From: Bacteroidales bacterium
GTDB lineage: Bacteria; Bacteroidota; Bacteroidia; Bacteroidales; Paludibacteraceae
DNA: 64,000 bases
Assembly (NCBI GenBank): GCA_022783865.1
Contig: JALFYY010000013.1
Coordinates: forward strand, 62,001 to 126,000
Direction of reading: 5' to 3'
In this document: positions 42,711-50,555 of the stretch, piece by piece
How positions within the stretch are numbered: the stretch's first letter is position 1
Layout of the letters: each line of letters opens with the position of its first letter
Position numbers and translations under genes: made by a program
Notes under the pieces: model-generated
Database searches by the model: none
Told to the model about the DNA's origin: nothing
Seen by the model: only the letters and a program-made list of their open reading frames with translations

Positions 42711-42822
42711 GTAGAGACGGAGCGTGCTCCGTCTGAATTATTTAATAATGCCTTGTAGAGACGCGATTCATCGCATCTAAAGCCCTCGTGAATCCCTTGT
42801 AGAGACGGGGCATGCCCCGTCT
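42711..42822. repeat. Triplet of family A palindromes at exact 44-base steps
   Basis: Starts at 42711 (GAGACGGAGC-GTGCTCCGTCT), 42755 (GAGACGCGATTCATCGCATC) and 42799 (GAGACGGGGC-ATGCCCCGTCT). The order perfect, GATTC variant, perfect is the same as at 35617. The first copy shows compensatory changes (GGAGC with GCTCC), so pairing is conserved. Confidence 0.85.
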
Positions 42823-42840
42823 TTCTTTGTTCTCTGCTGC

Positions 42841-42869
42841 TGTCGGGGTGTGGGTGTCCTTGCCCGCAT
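42841..42869 (+). repeat. B element
   Basis: TGTCGGGGTGTGGG-TGTCCTTGCCCGCAT, one base longer than the copy at 21497. Confidence 0.7.
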
Positions 42870-42929
42870 GCAATAATCTAAATTGTAAATCGTCCAACAT
42901 AATTCATGGCTCTCCTCTCCTGTCCGTTT

Positions 42930-43006
42930 CTTTAGGGATACTTTATGGATACCTTATGGATAGCCTACTTTTATAACCCTTTTATAACCCTTTTATAACC
43001 CTTGCA
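42930..43006. repeat. Composite 11-base array, seven units
   Basis: CTTTAGGGATA, CTTTATGGATA, CCTTATGGATA, GCCTACTTTTA, TAACCCTTTTA (twice), TAACCCTTGCA. Unit sequence changes midway while the 11-base register holds throughout. Confidence 0.9.
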
Positions 43007-43165
43007 AGGGGTGCGTGACACCTGCGCGAGGTTTGCTGCAGGAAAGCAACTCGAAATGTAGAGGAAACGACAGTGGAGTTTATACTGTGTTGCAAGCCGC
43101 ACATGACCCCCGGATGAAACGTAGGTACTTTGCGCTTGCAAAATTACAACAATGTAACAACATCC

Positions 43166-43187
43166 CATTCCCAAAAGTTTGGGAATG
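43166..43187. repeat. Inverted repeat
   Basis: CATTCCCAAA, AG, TTTGGGAATG: a perfect 10-base inverted repeat. Only 19 bases separate it from an orphan TATCTTTG (43207-43214, plus strand). Confidence 0.55.
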
Positions 43188-43275
43188 ACAACCGAAGCAA
43201 ATGTATTATCTTTGCAGGCTGATGGTATAGGTATGGTTCAAATCGAAGAAAGAACTTGGCGTCCCGCCCGCATAA

Positions 43276-44304
43276 TTACTGCTGTTCTTTCTTGAAGTAC
43301 TCTCTAAAGTGCTGTTCGAATCGCTTTACCGTATCTTCCAGCGAGTCATAGCTTTCGCCGCCGGCAGCGTTTTTATGCCCTCCGCCGTTGAAATATTTAG
43401 CGGCAAATTCGTTGACGGGGCGTTCGCCTTGGCTGCGGAATGAGATTTTTATCTTGTCCTTATCCTCTCGCATAAACACGGAGTAATGCACATTGGCTAT
43501 TTGGAGAGGCAGATTTACAAGGCCTTCTCCGTCTCCCGATTGGAAATTGAAACGGAGCAGTTCGTCTTTCGATAGGGCAATCAGCGCGGTGTTCTTGCCT
43601 AAGATGCGCATTTTTCTGTACAGACAATAGCCCGTCAGTCGCATACGCGATACAGAGTAGGTGTTGAACACTTGGTCATAGATGGCGTCTTTGTCGATAT
43701 CCTGTTTCATAAGTTCGGCGGCAATCTGGTAGAGTTCCGGATCGTTCGAACTGTAAGAGAAGTTGCCTGTGTCCGTCATGATGCCGGTATAGATGCAGGT
43801 CGCTATGCTTGTATTGAGCAAGCCGAAATCGCCCGATTGGCAAATGAAGCGGAACACCAACTCGCTCGTTGACGATGCATGGGGGTACGACATCGTTATG
43901 TTTGCAAAATCCTGTGGAAAAAGATGGTGGTCGAGTACTATCTTCTTGGCGGCGGATTGTTCTACGGCTTCGCCCATTTTGCCGATACGCTTCGTATCGT
44001 TGAAGTCGAGACATATAATAAGGTCGGTATTGGCGATAATAGTATTGCTTTCTTCTTCCTGTTTGTCATAGACAAGGATATTGCCGGCATCGGGCAGCCA
44101 TGCCAGAAAATCGGGGAAACTGTTCGGTACGATGACCGCAATCGTCTCTTTGCCCAATGCTTGCAGATATTGTTTCATTGCCAGACTGCTGCCCATGGCA
44201 TCGCCGTCGGGTGACATATGGGTCAGGATGGCTACCGATTGTGCTTTTCTTATCAGTGCGTTGGCACGGCTTACTTCTTCAGAATGAATGGTTTGCGTTA
44301 TCAT
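43276..44304 (-). CDS. DHH family phosphoesterase, NrnA-like (oligoribonuclease / pAp phosphatase)
   Basis: 342 residues from ATG 44304. DHH domain: THMSPDGDAMGSS (Asp33, Asp35), ICLDFNDTKRIG, and LDHH (124-127) for the two-manganese centre. C-terminal DHHA1 domain ends in FNGGGHKNAAGG. NrnA-type enzymes degrade nanoRNAs and dephosphorylate 3'-phosphoadenosine 5'-phosphate, and relatives cleave cyclic dinucleotide products. The longer frame to 44355 is unlikely because it overlaps the -7 box (44353-44360). Single gene, divergent from the SusC operon. Confidence 0.92.
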   Translation of the reverse strand: MITQTIHSEEVSRANALIRKAQSVAILTHMSPDGDAMGSSLAMKQYLQALGKETIAVIVPNSFPDFLAWLPDAGNILVYDKQEEESNTIIANTDLIICLDFNDTKRIGKMGEAVEQSAAKKIVLDHHLFPQDFANITMSYPHASSTSELVFRFICQSGDFGLLNTSIATCIYTGIMTDTGNFSYSSNDPELYQIAAELMKQDIDKDAIYDQVFNTYSVSRMRLTGYCLYRKMRILGKNTALIALSKDELLRFNFQSGDGEGLVNLPLQIANVHYSVFMREDKDKIKISFRSQGERPVNEFAAKYFNGGGHKNAAGGESYDSLEDTVKRFEQHFREYFKKEQQ

Positions 44305-44352
44305 ATTTCTTCTTTTTTCTTTGTTGCAGGTTGTCCGATAAATCTCTTGCTG

Positions 44353-44360
44353 CAAAGATA
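44353..44360 (-). promoter_or_regulatory. -7 box for the DHH gene
   Basis: TATCTTTG on the minus strand; no consensus -33. Confidence 0.55.
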
Positions 44361-44516
44361 CGCATTATTTATGAAATACATGGCATATAACTTGTCTGAA
44401 ACGGATGTTCCGCTGCAATTACCGGTGGTATGATACAAATGTTAACAGGGAATGTCCTCCTTTTGCAAATAATTACTGCAATAGTTGCAAAAAAACTGCT
44501 TCTTTCTGGCAAACTT

Positions 44517-44530
44517 ATGTTGTACAACAT
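44517..44530. promoter_or_regulatory. Operator candidate, palindrome ATGTTGTACAACAT
   Basis: Perfect 14-base palindrome followed by ATAAA. Its twin at 54955 (ATGTTGTATAACAT plus ATAAA) has almost the same distance to its -7 box (33 against 34 bases). Position suits an activator upstream of a weak -33 box. Confidence 0.7.
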
Positions 44531-44541
44531 ATAAAAAATAT

Positions 44542-44571
44542 ATTGTAAGTAAGAAAATAGTTGTATCTTTG
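44542..44571 (+). promoter_or_regulatory. Promoter for the susC operon
   Basis: TATCTTTG (44564-44571) with only a weak ATTG (44542-44545, 18-base spacer). The sequence after it, GCAATCGTAAAATA, is shared with the promoter at 55003. Confidence 0.7.
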
Positions 44572-44684
44572 CAATCGTAAAATATCGTGGCTGACTATGT
44601 AGTGGGCATAGTGCCGAAAGGTATGGCTGTCTATGTGGAAAGGAAAAACCAAAGTTGGCGCCCGATATGGTATAACAATCTAAT

Positions 44685-47600
44685 ATGAAAACACATACTA
44701 ATGCGTGTATGAAAAAACTATTTACTTTATTCGTCTGTACGATGATGGTTTCTATGGCTTGGGCAAGCATTACGGTGTCCGGTGTAGTAACCTCTGCAGA
44801 AGACGGTTTGCCGGTTATCGGTGCTTCGGTGCTGGAACAAGGAACAACCAACGGTACGATTACTGATTTCGATGGTAACTACGAGATTACCGTTGCCGAC
44901 GGTGCAACGTTGGAATTCAGTTACGTGGGTATGACCACTCAAACGATTGCTGCTAAAGGAGCTGTTCTGAATGTGGTTCTCAACTCCGATGCTATTGCAA
45001 TGGACGAGGTGGTTGTAACTGCCATGGGTGTCAAACAGGAAAAGAAACGGTTGAATTTTGCCGTGCAGAACGTGAATTCAAACGAACTTACCGAAAGCAG
45101 GTCTGCTAATGTGCTGAATTCGTTGCAAGGTAAGGTGGCAGGTGTGAATGTCACTACCTCCGGCGGTTCGCCTAACGCAGGTTCGCAACTTATTATTCGT
45201 GGTGTAACTTCCATTTCCGGAAGCAATACTCCTCTGATTGTATTGGACGGTATGCCTATCTCCGGTGGAGTTGGCGACTTGAACCCGAATGATATAGAAG
45301 GTATTACGGTCTTGAAAGGTGCTGCAGCTTCAGCTTTGTATGGTAAGGATGCCGCAAGCGGTGTGTTGATGATTACTACAAAATCAGCACAAGACGGCAA
45401 GGTTACGGCTACAGTCAATGCAAGTTGGCAGTTCGACACTCCGGCAAACCTGATTCAAGTACAGCAGAAGTATCTGCCCGGTTCCAACGGATTCTATAAT
45501 ACGGAAGTGAAGAACGGTTGGGGACCGGAAGTGAATGGCGAAGATGTCATTTACGACAATGTGCGCAATTTCTTCAATGATTTCGGTTTCTATCATAAGT
45601 ATGATATTTCTTTGACGGGAGGTACCGATAAGTTCCGCTCTTTTGCTTCGGTGTCTTATTCGAAAAACGATGGTATCGTGCCTAACGACTATCGTCAGAA
45701 AGTGTCTGCTTTGGTGAAAGGTGATTATATTCCGAATCAATACATCAAAATGGGCTTGTCGGCAAATGTAATCAATAATCAGTACCGTAGTGCCGGTAGC
45801 ATAAGCGGTATTTATTCGTGGCCTATCAACAAAGACATCCGTGACTATGAAACAGAAGCGGGAGATATTAATTTCCTGTATTATACAATGAACAAGGCGA
45901 ATAGCCCGTTCAGCCCGTTGTGGAGTCGCTACAAAGATCATGGTATCAACAAGAGTACACGTACTTTGCTGCAAGGCTACCTTACGGCTACTCCCGTGAA
46001 GGGCTTGGATTTGACGGTACGCCTTAGCTACGACCAGAATAACTATTCTTATGATGGTTATACGGTTCCCCGTTTCAGCACGACTACAGTTGTGCCTGAT
46101 TCACAATTGGACGATCGTGACTTGTATTTGTCGCACCCTTATCTCTCAGAATCGCAGTTGGCATCTATTAGCAAATCAATGTTGGGTGAATACTCTTATA
46201 GTCAGTCGCAAAGCCAAATGTTGACGGCTCAGTTCTTGGGCACTTATCATGCCGATTTGCCTTTGGACTTTGGCTTGGATGTTCTGGTGGGTGCTGAAAT
46301 GAAAGAGCAAAAGGGCGTATCTTCCGGTGTGAACGGACGCAATTTTGTTATACCGGGTGTGTATTCTATTAAAAATGCGGCTGAGATTAATGGAAACAGC
46401 GATGTGTCTGTAGGTCACTCTCAGATGCGGACTGCAGGTGTGTATGGCGAGTTGAGAGCTGATTACAACGGCTTGGCTTCACTTTCTGTCACAGGACGCT
46501 GGGACTGGTCTTCAACGCTTTACAGAGAACAGAGCCCTTATTTCTATCCTTCCGTGACAGCCGGTTTGGTGTTCTCGGAATTGATACCAGGATTGAACAA
46601 TACCAAAAACAATTGGTTCTCCTATGGTAAACTGCGTGGCAATTTTGCTATGGTAGGTAATGATGCTCGTGCGCCTTATTTGTTTGACAGACGCTTCGGT
46701 CCATTCCAGACATTGCCCGATGGAGGTTATGCTACCGATGCATCCTTGTCTGTTGGTTTCCAGTTGGTTCCTGAGATGAGCCAATCGTGGGAAGTCGGTG
46801 TGGACTTGCGTTTCTTCGACAATAAAACGCGGTTGGATGTAGCTTATTATGCGATTCAGACCGATGAGCAGATTGTGACGGTGCGTGTACCGGTAACTAC
46901 GGGTTATGTTCTTCAAACGCGTAACGAGGGTACGGTTCGTAACCAGGGTGTGGAAATCACTTTGGGGCAAGATATTATTAAACGCAACGGATGGCTGTGG
47001 ACGGCAAGTCTGAATATGGCATTTAACAGAGGTCGTGTGATAGCATTGCCGGAAGGCATGGCGGGTGTGCCCAACGGACAATATGGAGATGTTATACCTA
47101 TGGCGTACCTGGGTGGCTCTACAACATCTTTGACGGGTAAAGATTATCAGCGTACGGAAGACGGTAAAATCATCTGTGATGCCAACGGCTACCCGATGAT
47201 CAGTCCTTTGAAGGAAAATCTTATCGGTGATCGTGAACCGGACTTGAAACTGGGTTTGAGTACTTCGGTTACTTACAAAGGATGGAGCCTGAGTGCTTTG
47301 TTTGACGGGCGTATCGGAGGCGATGTGTTGAATGTTACGGGACGTGGTCTGTGGTCAAGCGGTATGCATCCTGCTTTGGAACACTATCGCGGACGCCAAG
47401 TAGTTTGGGATGGTGTGACATCCGATGGCAACGGAGGATATGTTACCAATACCAAACCCATCGTATTGGATTCGAAAACCATCAGCACGTACTATTATGA
47501 AGTATCTTCCAACTTTATAGAAGACGGCAGTTACCTGCGTTTGAGTTATGTTACGTTGTCGTATAGTTTTGCCAACATGCTGAAACAGGTGAAAGGCATC

Positions 47601-47777
47601 GAAGATGTGCAACTTGCCTTTACGGCTAACAACCTCTTCCTGCTGACACGCTATACCGGATCAGACCCGCAGATTAATGCCAATACATCTGCTAGTGGTA
47701 CGGGGGCATCGGGCATCGATAACTATGCAGTGCCTTCAACGAGGAGTTTTAACTTGTCGTTCCAGATGACATTCTAA
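44685..47777 (+). CDS. SusC/RagA family TonB-linked outer membrane protein
   Basis: 1030 residues. Signal peptide KKLFTLFVCTMMVSMAWA starts at the ninth codon, so the ATG at 44709 is an equally good start. Then a carboxypeptidase-D-like domain (VSGVVTSAEDGLPVIGASVLEQGTTNG, about 30-105), the TonB-box/plug region (MDEVVVTAMGVKQEKK... IIRGVTSISGSNTPLIVLDGMPI) and a 22-strand barrel ending NLSFQMTF. It forms the import pore with the SusD lid encoded 33 bases downstream, taking up a ligand using TonB energy. The enzymes that follow suggest a cell-wall-derived glycan or glycopeptide. Confidence 0.96.
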   Translation: MKTHTNACMKKLFTLFVCTMMVSMAWASITVSGVVTSAEDGLPVIGASVLEQGTTNGTITDFDGNYEITVADGATLEFSYVGMTTQTIAAKGAVLNVVLNSDAIAMDEVVVTAMGVKQEKKRLNFAVQNVNSNELTESRSANVLNSLQGKVAGVNVTTSGGSPNAGSQLIIRGVTSISGSNTPLIVLDGMPISGGVGDLNPNDIEGITVLKGAAASALYGKDAASGVLMITTKSAQDGKVTATVNASWQFDTPANLIQVQQKYLPGSNGFYNTEVKNGWGPEVNGEDVIYDNVRNFFNDFGFYHKYDISLTGGTDKFRSFASVSYSKNDGIVPNDYRQKVSALVKGDYIPNQYIKMGLSANVINNQYRSAGSISGIYSWPINKDIRDYETEAGDINFLYYTMNKANSPFSPLWSRYKDHGINKSTRTLLQGYLTATPVKGLDLTVRLSYDQNNYSYDGYTVPRFSTTTVVPDSQLDDRDLYLSHPYLSESQLASISKSMLGEYSYSQSQSQMLTAQFLGTYHADLPLDFGLDVLVGAEMKEQKGVSSGVNGRNFVIPGVYSIKNAAEINGNSDVSVGHSQMRTAGVYGELRADYNGLASLSVTGRWDWSSTLYREQSPYFYPSVTAGLVFSELIPGLNNTKNNWFSYGKLRGNFAMVGNDARAPYLFDRRFGPFQTLPDGGYATDASLSVGFQLVPEMSQSWEVGVDLRFFDNKTRLDVAYYAIQTDEQIVTVRVPVTTGYVLQTRNEGTVRNQGVEITLGQDIIKRNGWLWTASLNMAFNRGRVIALPEGMAGVPNGQYGDVIPMAYLGGSTTSLTGKDYQRTEDGKIICDANGYPMISPLKENLIGDREPDLKLGLSTSVTYKGWSLSALFDGRIGGDVLNVTGRGLWSSGMHPALEHYRGRQVVWDGVTSDGNGGYVTNTKPIVLDSKTISTYYYEVSSNFIEDGSYLRLSYVTLSYSFANMLKQVKGIEDVQLAFTANNLFLLTRYTGSDPQINANTSASGTGASGIDNYAVPSTRSFNLSFQMTF

Positions 47778-47810
47778 CAGTTACGTACAATCTTTGAAAA
47801 TTCTACAATT

Positions 47811-49667
47811 ATGAAAAAGATATTTTATTTGATGTTGCTTCCCGTTTTCGCTTTTTCCTTTGTCGGGTGCGAAAACGATTGGTTGGACATTAACACATCG
47901 CCGGACAATCCGGTTAGCGTTACGGCAAATGCTGTTTTACCCTCCGTATTGTTCTTTTCAACCCAACAGGTTTACGATTGTGCTGAATATGGTGCCTATT
48001 TGTCACAGTGTCTTACCACAGCCGGTAAATCCGCTTCCGGAACATACGCCTACAAAGTAGGCTGGGGAGGTTTTTTGGAAATGAACCGTCACCCCCAATG
48101 GAGACGCTGCTACTATGATATAGGTGTCAATGCACGCTACTTGATTCTTGATGCGCAAGCCAACAATATGCGCAACTATGAATTGATTGCCAATACGCTT
48201 TTGTTGAAATCGTTGATGATGACAACCGATTTGTTCGGTGATATTCCGGTGAAAGAGTCTTATGCTTTCTCGCTCAATGATGCCGACAGAACTCCCAACC
48301 CGAAATACGATACACAGGAATATATTTACGACTACCTGGAAAAGGAATTCAAACGTGTATTGGCTTTGTACGACAATCCTGAATGGATTAACTGTCCGAC
48401 CAACGGAGTCATTACGGCTTCGGAAGACCGTATGTATGCCGGTGATATGAACAAATGGCGCGCATTGACAAAAGCCTTGTATGCACGGCTTTTGGTCCGG
48501 CAGATTCCCAACAGAAACAATACGCCCGAAATGTGCGACAAGATTATCGCTGCGGTCGATGATGCTTTGACCGATCCGGGATGGGCGGAACCATTGTATC
48601 ATTTCGATGGAGGCTCGGCAGAAAAATGCTGTATGTGGGGACCTTCTCAACCAAAGATGAACTTAGGTTGGCCGCAGGCGCGCGAAAATCTTCTGAATCA
48701 GGCAATCCCTTCCAGATTTATGGGCTCTATCATGGGCTTCTATGGAGCAGGTATTCCTTTTGCCAATTCGGTAACATCCGATCCTGACAAAAAGAAAGTG
48801 CCTATGTATGCTTTAGACCCACGTGCTACCCGTATGATGGAACCGCGTATGAATAAAACCGAAAAAGGTTTGCGCGACATACCTGCAAATCTCGGAATGG
48901 ATGTGGCTTATAACTCCGATTATAAGATTGATTTCTTCCCTGATTTGTACACAACTACCGACAAAACTAATCCTTATACCCGTGACGACGGATATATTGC
49001 CTATATTACCGAAGAAGAATTGTTGTTCGACAAGGCGGAAGCGTTGTATTGGAAAGGCGATAAGCAACAGGCTTACGAAGTGACCAAACAAGCTGTAGAG
49101 AGAAGTTTTGAACGCTATGCCGTAAGAGGCAATTTGGGCATAGTGGAGGACGATATGATCAGTTTGTTCTACGAACTCCGTTTGCCGCTTTTGGGAGGAG
49201 CCAACGGCTTCAATATCTCGCATTTGATGCAGCAAAAATATGTAGCAATGTATCTGCAACCTGAACAATGGAACGACATCCGCCGCTACAATTATAGTAC
49301 TTCCGCCAATGGTATCATGTACGATGGTGTATATGTTTATGAAGTGCACAATGTTTTCAAGGAAGGCAAGGCAAATGTTTCACCGAAACAATTTACCGAA
49401 ACATTCCCACTGGTTCGTCCTTACAATATTTATACTGCTCACTGGGATACCGGGAAAGACAAAGGAGTAAGTTTCCGTCTTTCGGCGAATGCGTGGATTA
49501 ACCGTGTCAATCCAGACCCGGAAACAGAGGAAAAATACAATCGTGACGAACTTATACGGATAGGTGCATTCCAAAATCCTGATTATCTGAGAAAACGCAT
49601 GATTTGGCAAATACCGCTGAACGATGGCGGGGCTTTGACCAACAGGGGTGACGGTGAGTGGATGTAA
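47811..49667 (+). CDS. SusD/RagB family nutrient-binding outer membrane lipoprotein
   Basis: 618 residues, lipoprotein signal KKIFYLMLLPVFAFSFVGC (Cys20). The N-terminus DWLDINTSPDNPVSVTANAVLPS and LLLKSLMMTTDLFGDIPVKES are typical of the SusD-like_2 branch, with TPR-type helices; the C-terminal part holds YLQPEQWNDIRRYNYS and the ending RKRMIWQIPLND. It caps the SusC barrel on the cell surface and binds substrate. Spacing of 33 bases to susC is standard. Confidence 0.95.
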   Translation: MKKIFYLMLLPVFAFSFVGCENDWLDINTSPDNPVSVTANAVLPSVLFFSTQQVYDCAEYGAYLSQCLTTAGKSASGTYAYKVGWGGFLEMNRHPQWRRCYYDIGVNARYLILDAQANNMRNYELIANTLLLKSLMMTTDLFGDIPVKESYAFSLNDADRTPNPKYDTQEYIYDYLEKEFKRVLALYDNPEWINCPTNGVITASEDRMYAGDMNKWRALTKALYARLLVRQIPNRNNTPEMCDKIIAAVDDALTDPGWAEPLYHFDGGSAEKCCMWGPSQPKMNLGWPQARENLLNQAIPSRFMGSIMGFYGAGIPFANSVTSDPDKKKVPMYALDPRATRMMEPRMNKTEKGLRDIPANLGMDVAYNSDYKIDFFPDLYTTTDKTNPYTRDDGYIAYITEEELLFDKAEALYWKGDKQQAYEVTKQAVERSFERYAVRGNLGIVEDDMISLFYELRLPLLGGANGFNISHLMQQKYVAMYLQPEQWNDIRRYNYSTSANGIMYDGVYVYEVHNVFKEGKANVSPKQFTETFPLVRPYNIYTAHWDTGKDKGVSFRLSANAWINRVNPDPETEEKYNRDELIRIGAFQNPDYLRKRMIWQIPLNDGGALTNRGDGEWM

Positions 49668-49695
49668 TTGTAAAACCTACAGAATTTATTTAGTT

Positions 49696-50547
49696 ATGAA
49701 AAATATATTGAAAATAGCAATACTGAGTTTGGTTCTGACAACTTTCTTGTCGTGTGACAAACACGACAAGATGGACGATCTTGTTTTTGTGGGTGAAATG
49801 GCACCGCATGTACAATGGTCCATAGCATCCACTACCGTTACTGCCGGTACGGATGTGACTTTCAATGCCGACTACTATACGACTGCCGAATCACCGATTT
49901 CGCATCTGGAAGTGTGGTATAATATACGTGAAACCGAAAGCAAAAATGTGCAGGCGCCTTGGGTTGTTTCTACACCTTATTTGGTGGCAAGCGAAAAGGA
50001 AGTGGAAAAACGTATTTCACAACTGATCAAGACTTACGAACATGATGAAAGCAATTGGAATGGCGAAGAGCGTGCTTATAAGTTCTCGGCTGCTTTCCCT
50101 ACTAGCAATACATTGTCACGTGTTGCATGGGGCGGGGCAGAGTATGACGAAGAAAAAGTTGAAGCCGCTTTCGGAGCAACCTTTATGCAGAATTACAAAG
50201 ATTCGTTGTATAACTATTTACAGAGCAATCCGGATAAAGCATACAAAGATTTTGAATCTTTGGTGAAAACTGACTCTATCTGGCAGGCTGACTATTTTAA
50301 ACCTTATGTAACGGAATCGTTCGACGAGAACTCACAAACAACATACAAGCATTTTGTTGACCATAAGATACCGCAGCCATTGGATTCGTTGTATAAAACC
50401 TTTACATTCAAGGATATTATAAGTAATGAAAAAGGCGATTTGAGCATATCTTATTCCCGTAGTTACAAATTGTCGGCACAATTGCGTTGTCTCGACGAAA
50501 AAGGTACAGCCGGTTTGTCAATCGTAAATGAAATAACACTTAACTAA
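49696..50547 (+). CDS. Surface lipoprotein in the SusE/F-like position, unknown
   Basis: 283 residues, lipoprotein signal KNILKIAILSLVLTTFLSC (Cys20), then KHDKMDDLVFVGEMAPHVQWSIASTTVTAGTDVTFNADYYTT, a beta-sandwich opening similar to SusE/F- and PKD-like surface glycan-binding modules. The remainder is mixed (a long helical, charged segment around 115-190). No known family assigned. It follows susD by 28 bases and precedes the PKD protein by 8, so it is part of the same transcript and probably sits beside the SusCD complex on the surface. The earlier in-frame start at 49648 overlaps the SusD gene. Confidence 0.8.
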   Translation: MKNILKIAILSLVLTTFLSCDKHDKMDDLVFVGEMAPHVQWSIASTTVTAGTDVTFNADYYTTAESPISHLEVWYNIRETESKNVQAPWVVSTPYLVASEKEVEKRISQLIKTYEHDESNWNGEERAYKFSAAFPTSNTLSRVAWGGAEYDEEKVEAAFGATFMQNYKDSLYNYLQSNPDKAYKDFESLVKTDSIWQADYFKPYVTESFDENSQTTYKHFVDHKIPQPLDSLYKTFTFKDIISNEKGDLSISYSRSYKLSAQLRCLDEKGTAGLSIVNEITLN

Positions 50548-50555
50548 ATACTCTT

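Larger units (their letters stand above)
42693..43275. other. Convergent repeat-rich gap between recG and the DHH gene
   Basis: No gene. Contents: three A palindromes at 44-base steps, B element, short degenerate 8-base stretch (42876-42896), a seven-unit 11-base array, an unannotatable 150-base stretch, a 10-base inverted repeat (43166-43187), a -7-like TATCTTTG (43207-43214) and a partial B element (43258-43273). Confidence 0.75.
44305..44684. other. Divergent control region of the SusC operon
   Basis: No gene seen. Holds the DHH promoter, the operator-like palindrome, the susC promoter and a leader of about 110 bases. The middle (44400-44510) is AT-rich with TTTTGCAAATAATTAC and no structure I recognise. 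Confidence 0.6.

Noticed and set aside
42971..43174. 67-codon minus-strand frame after recG
   Set aside because: Begins in non-coding DNA and ends in the 11-base array; no homology pattern or start signal.
43230..43260. GGTTCAAATC resembling a tRNA T-loop
   Set aside because: No flanking 5-base T-stem, anticodon arm or acceptor stem can be drawn around it.
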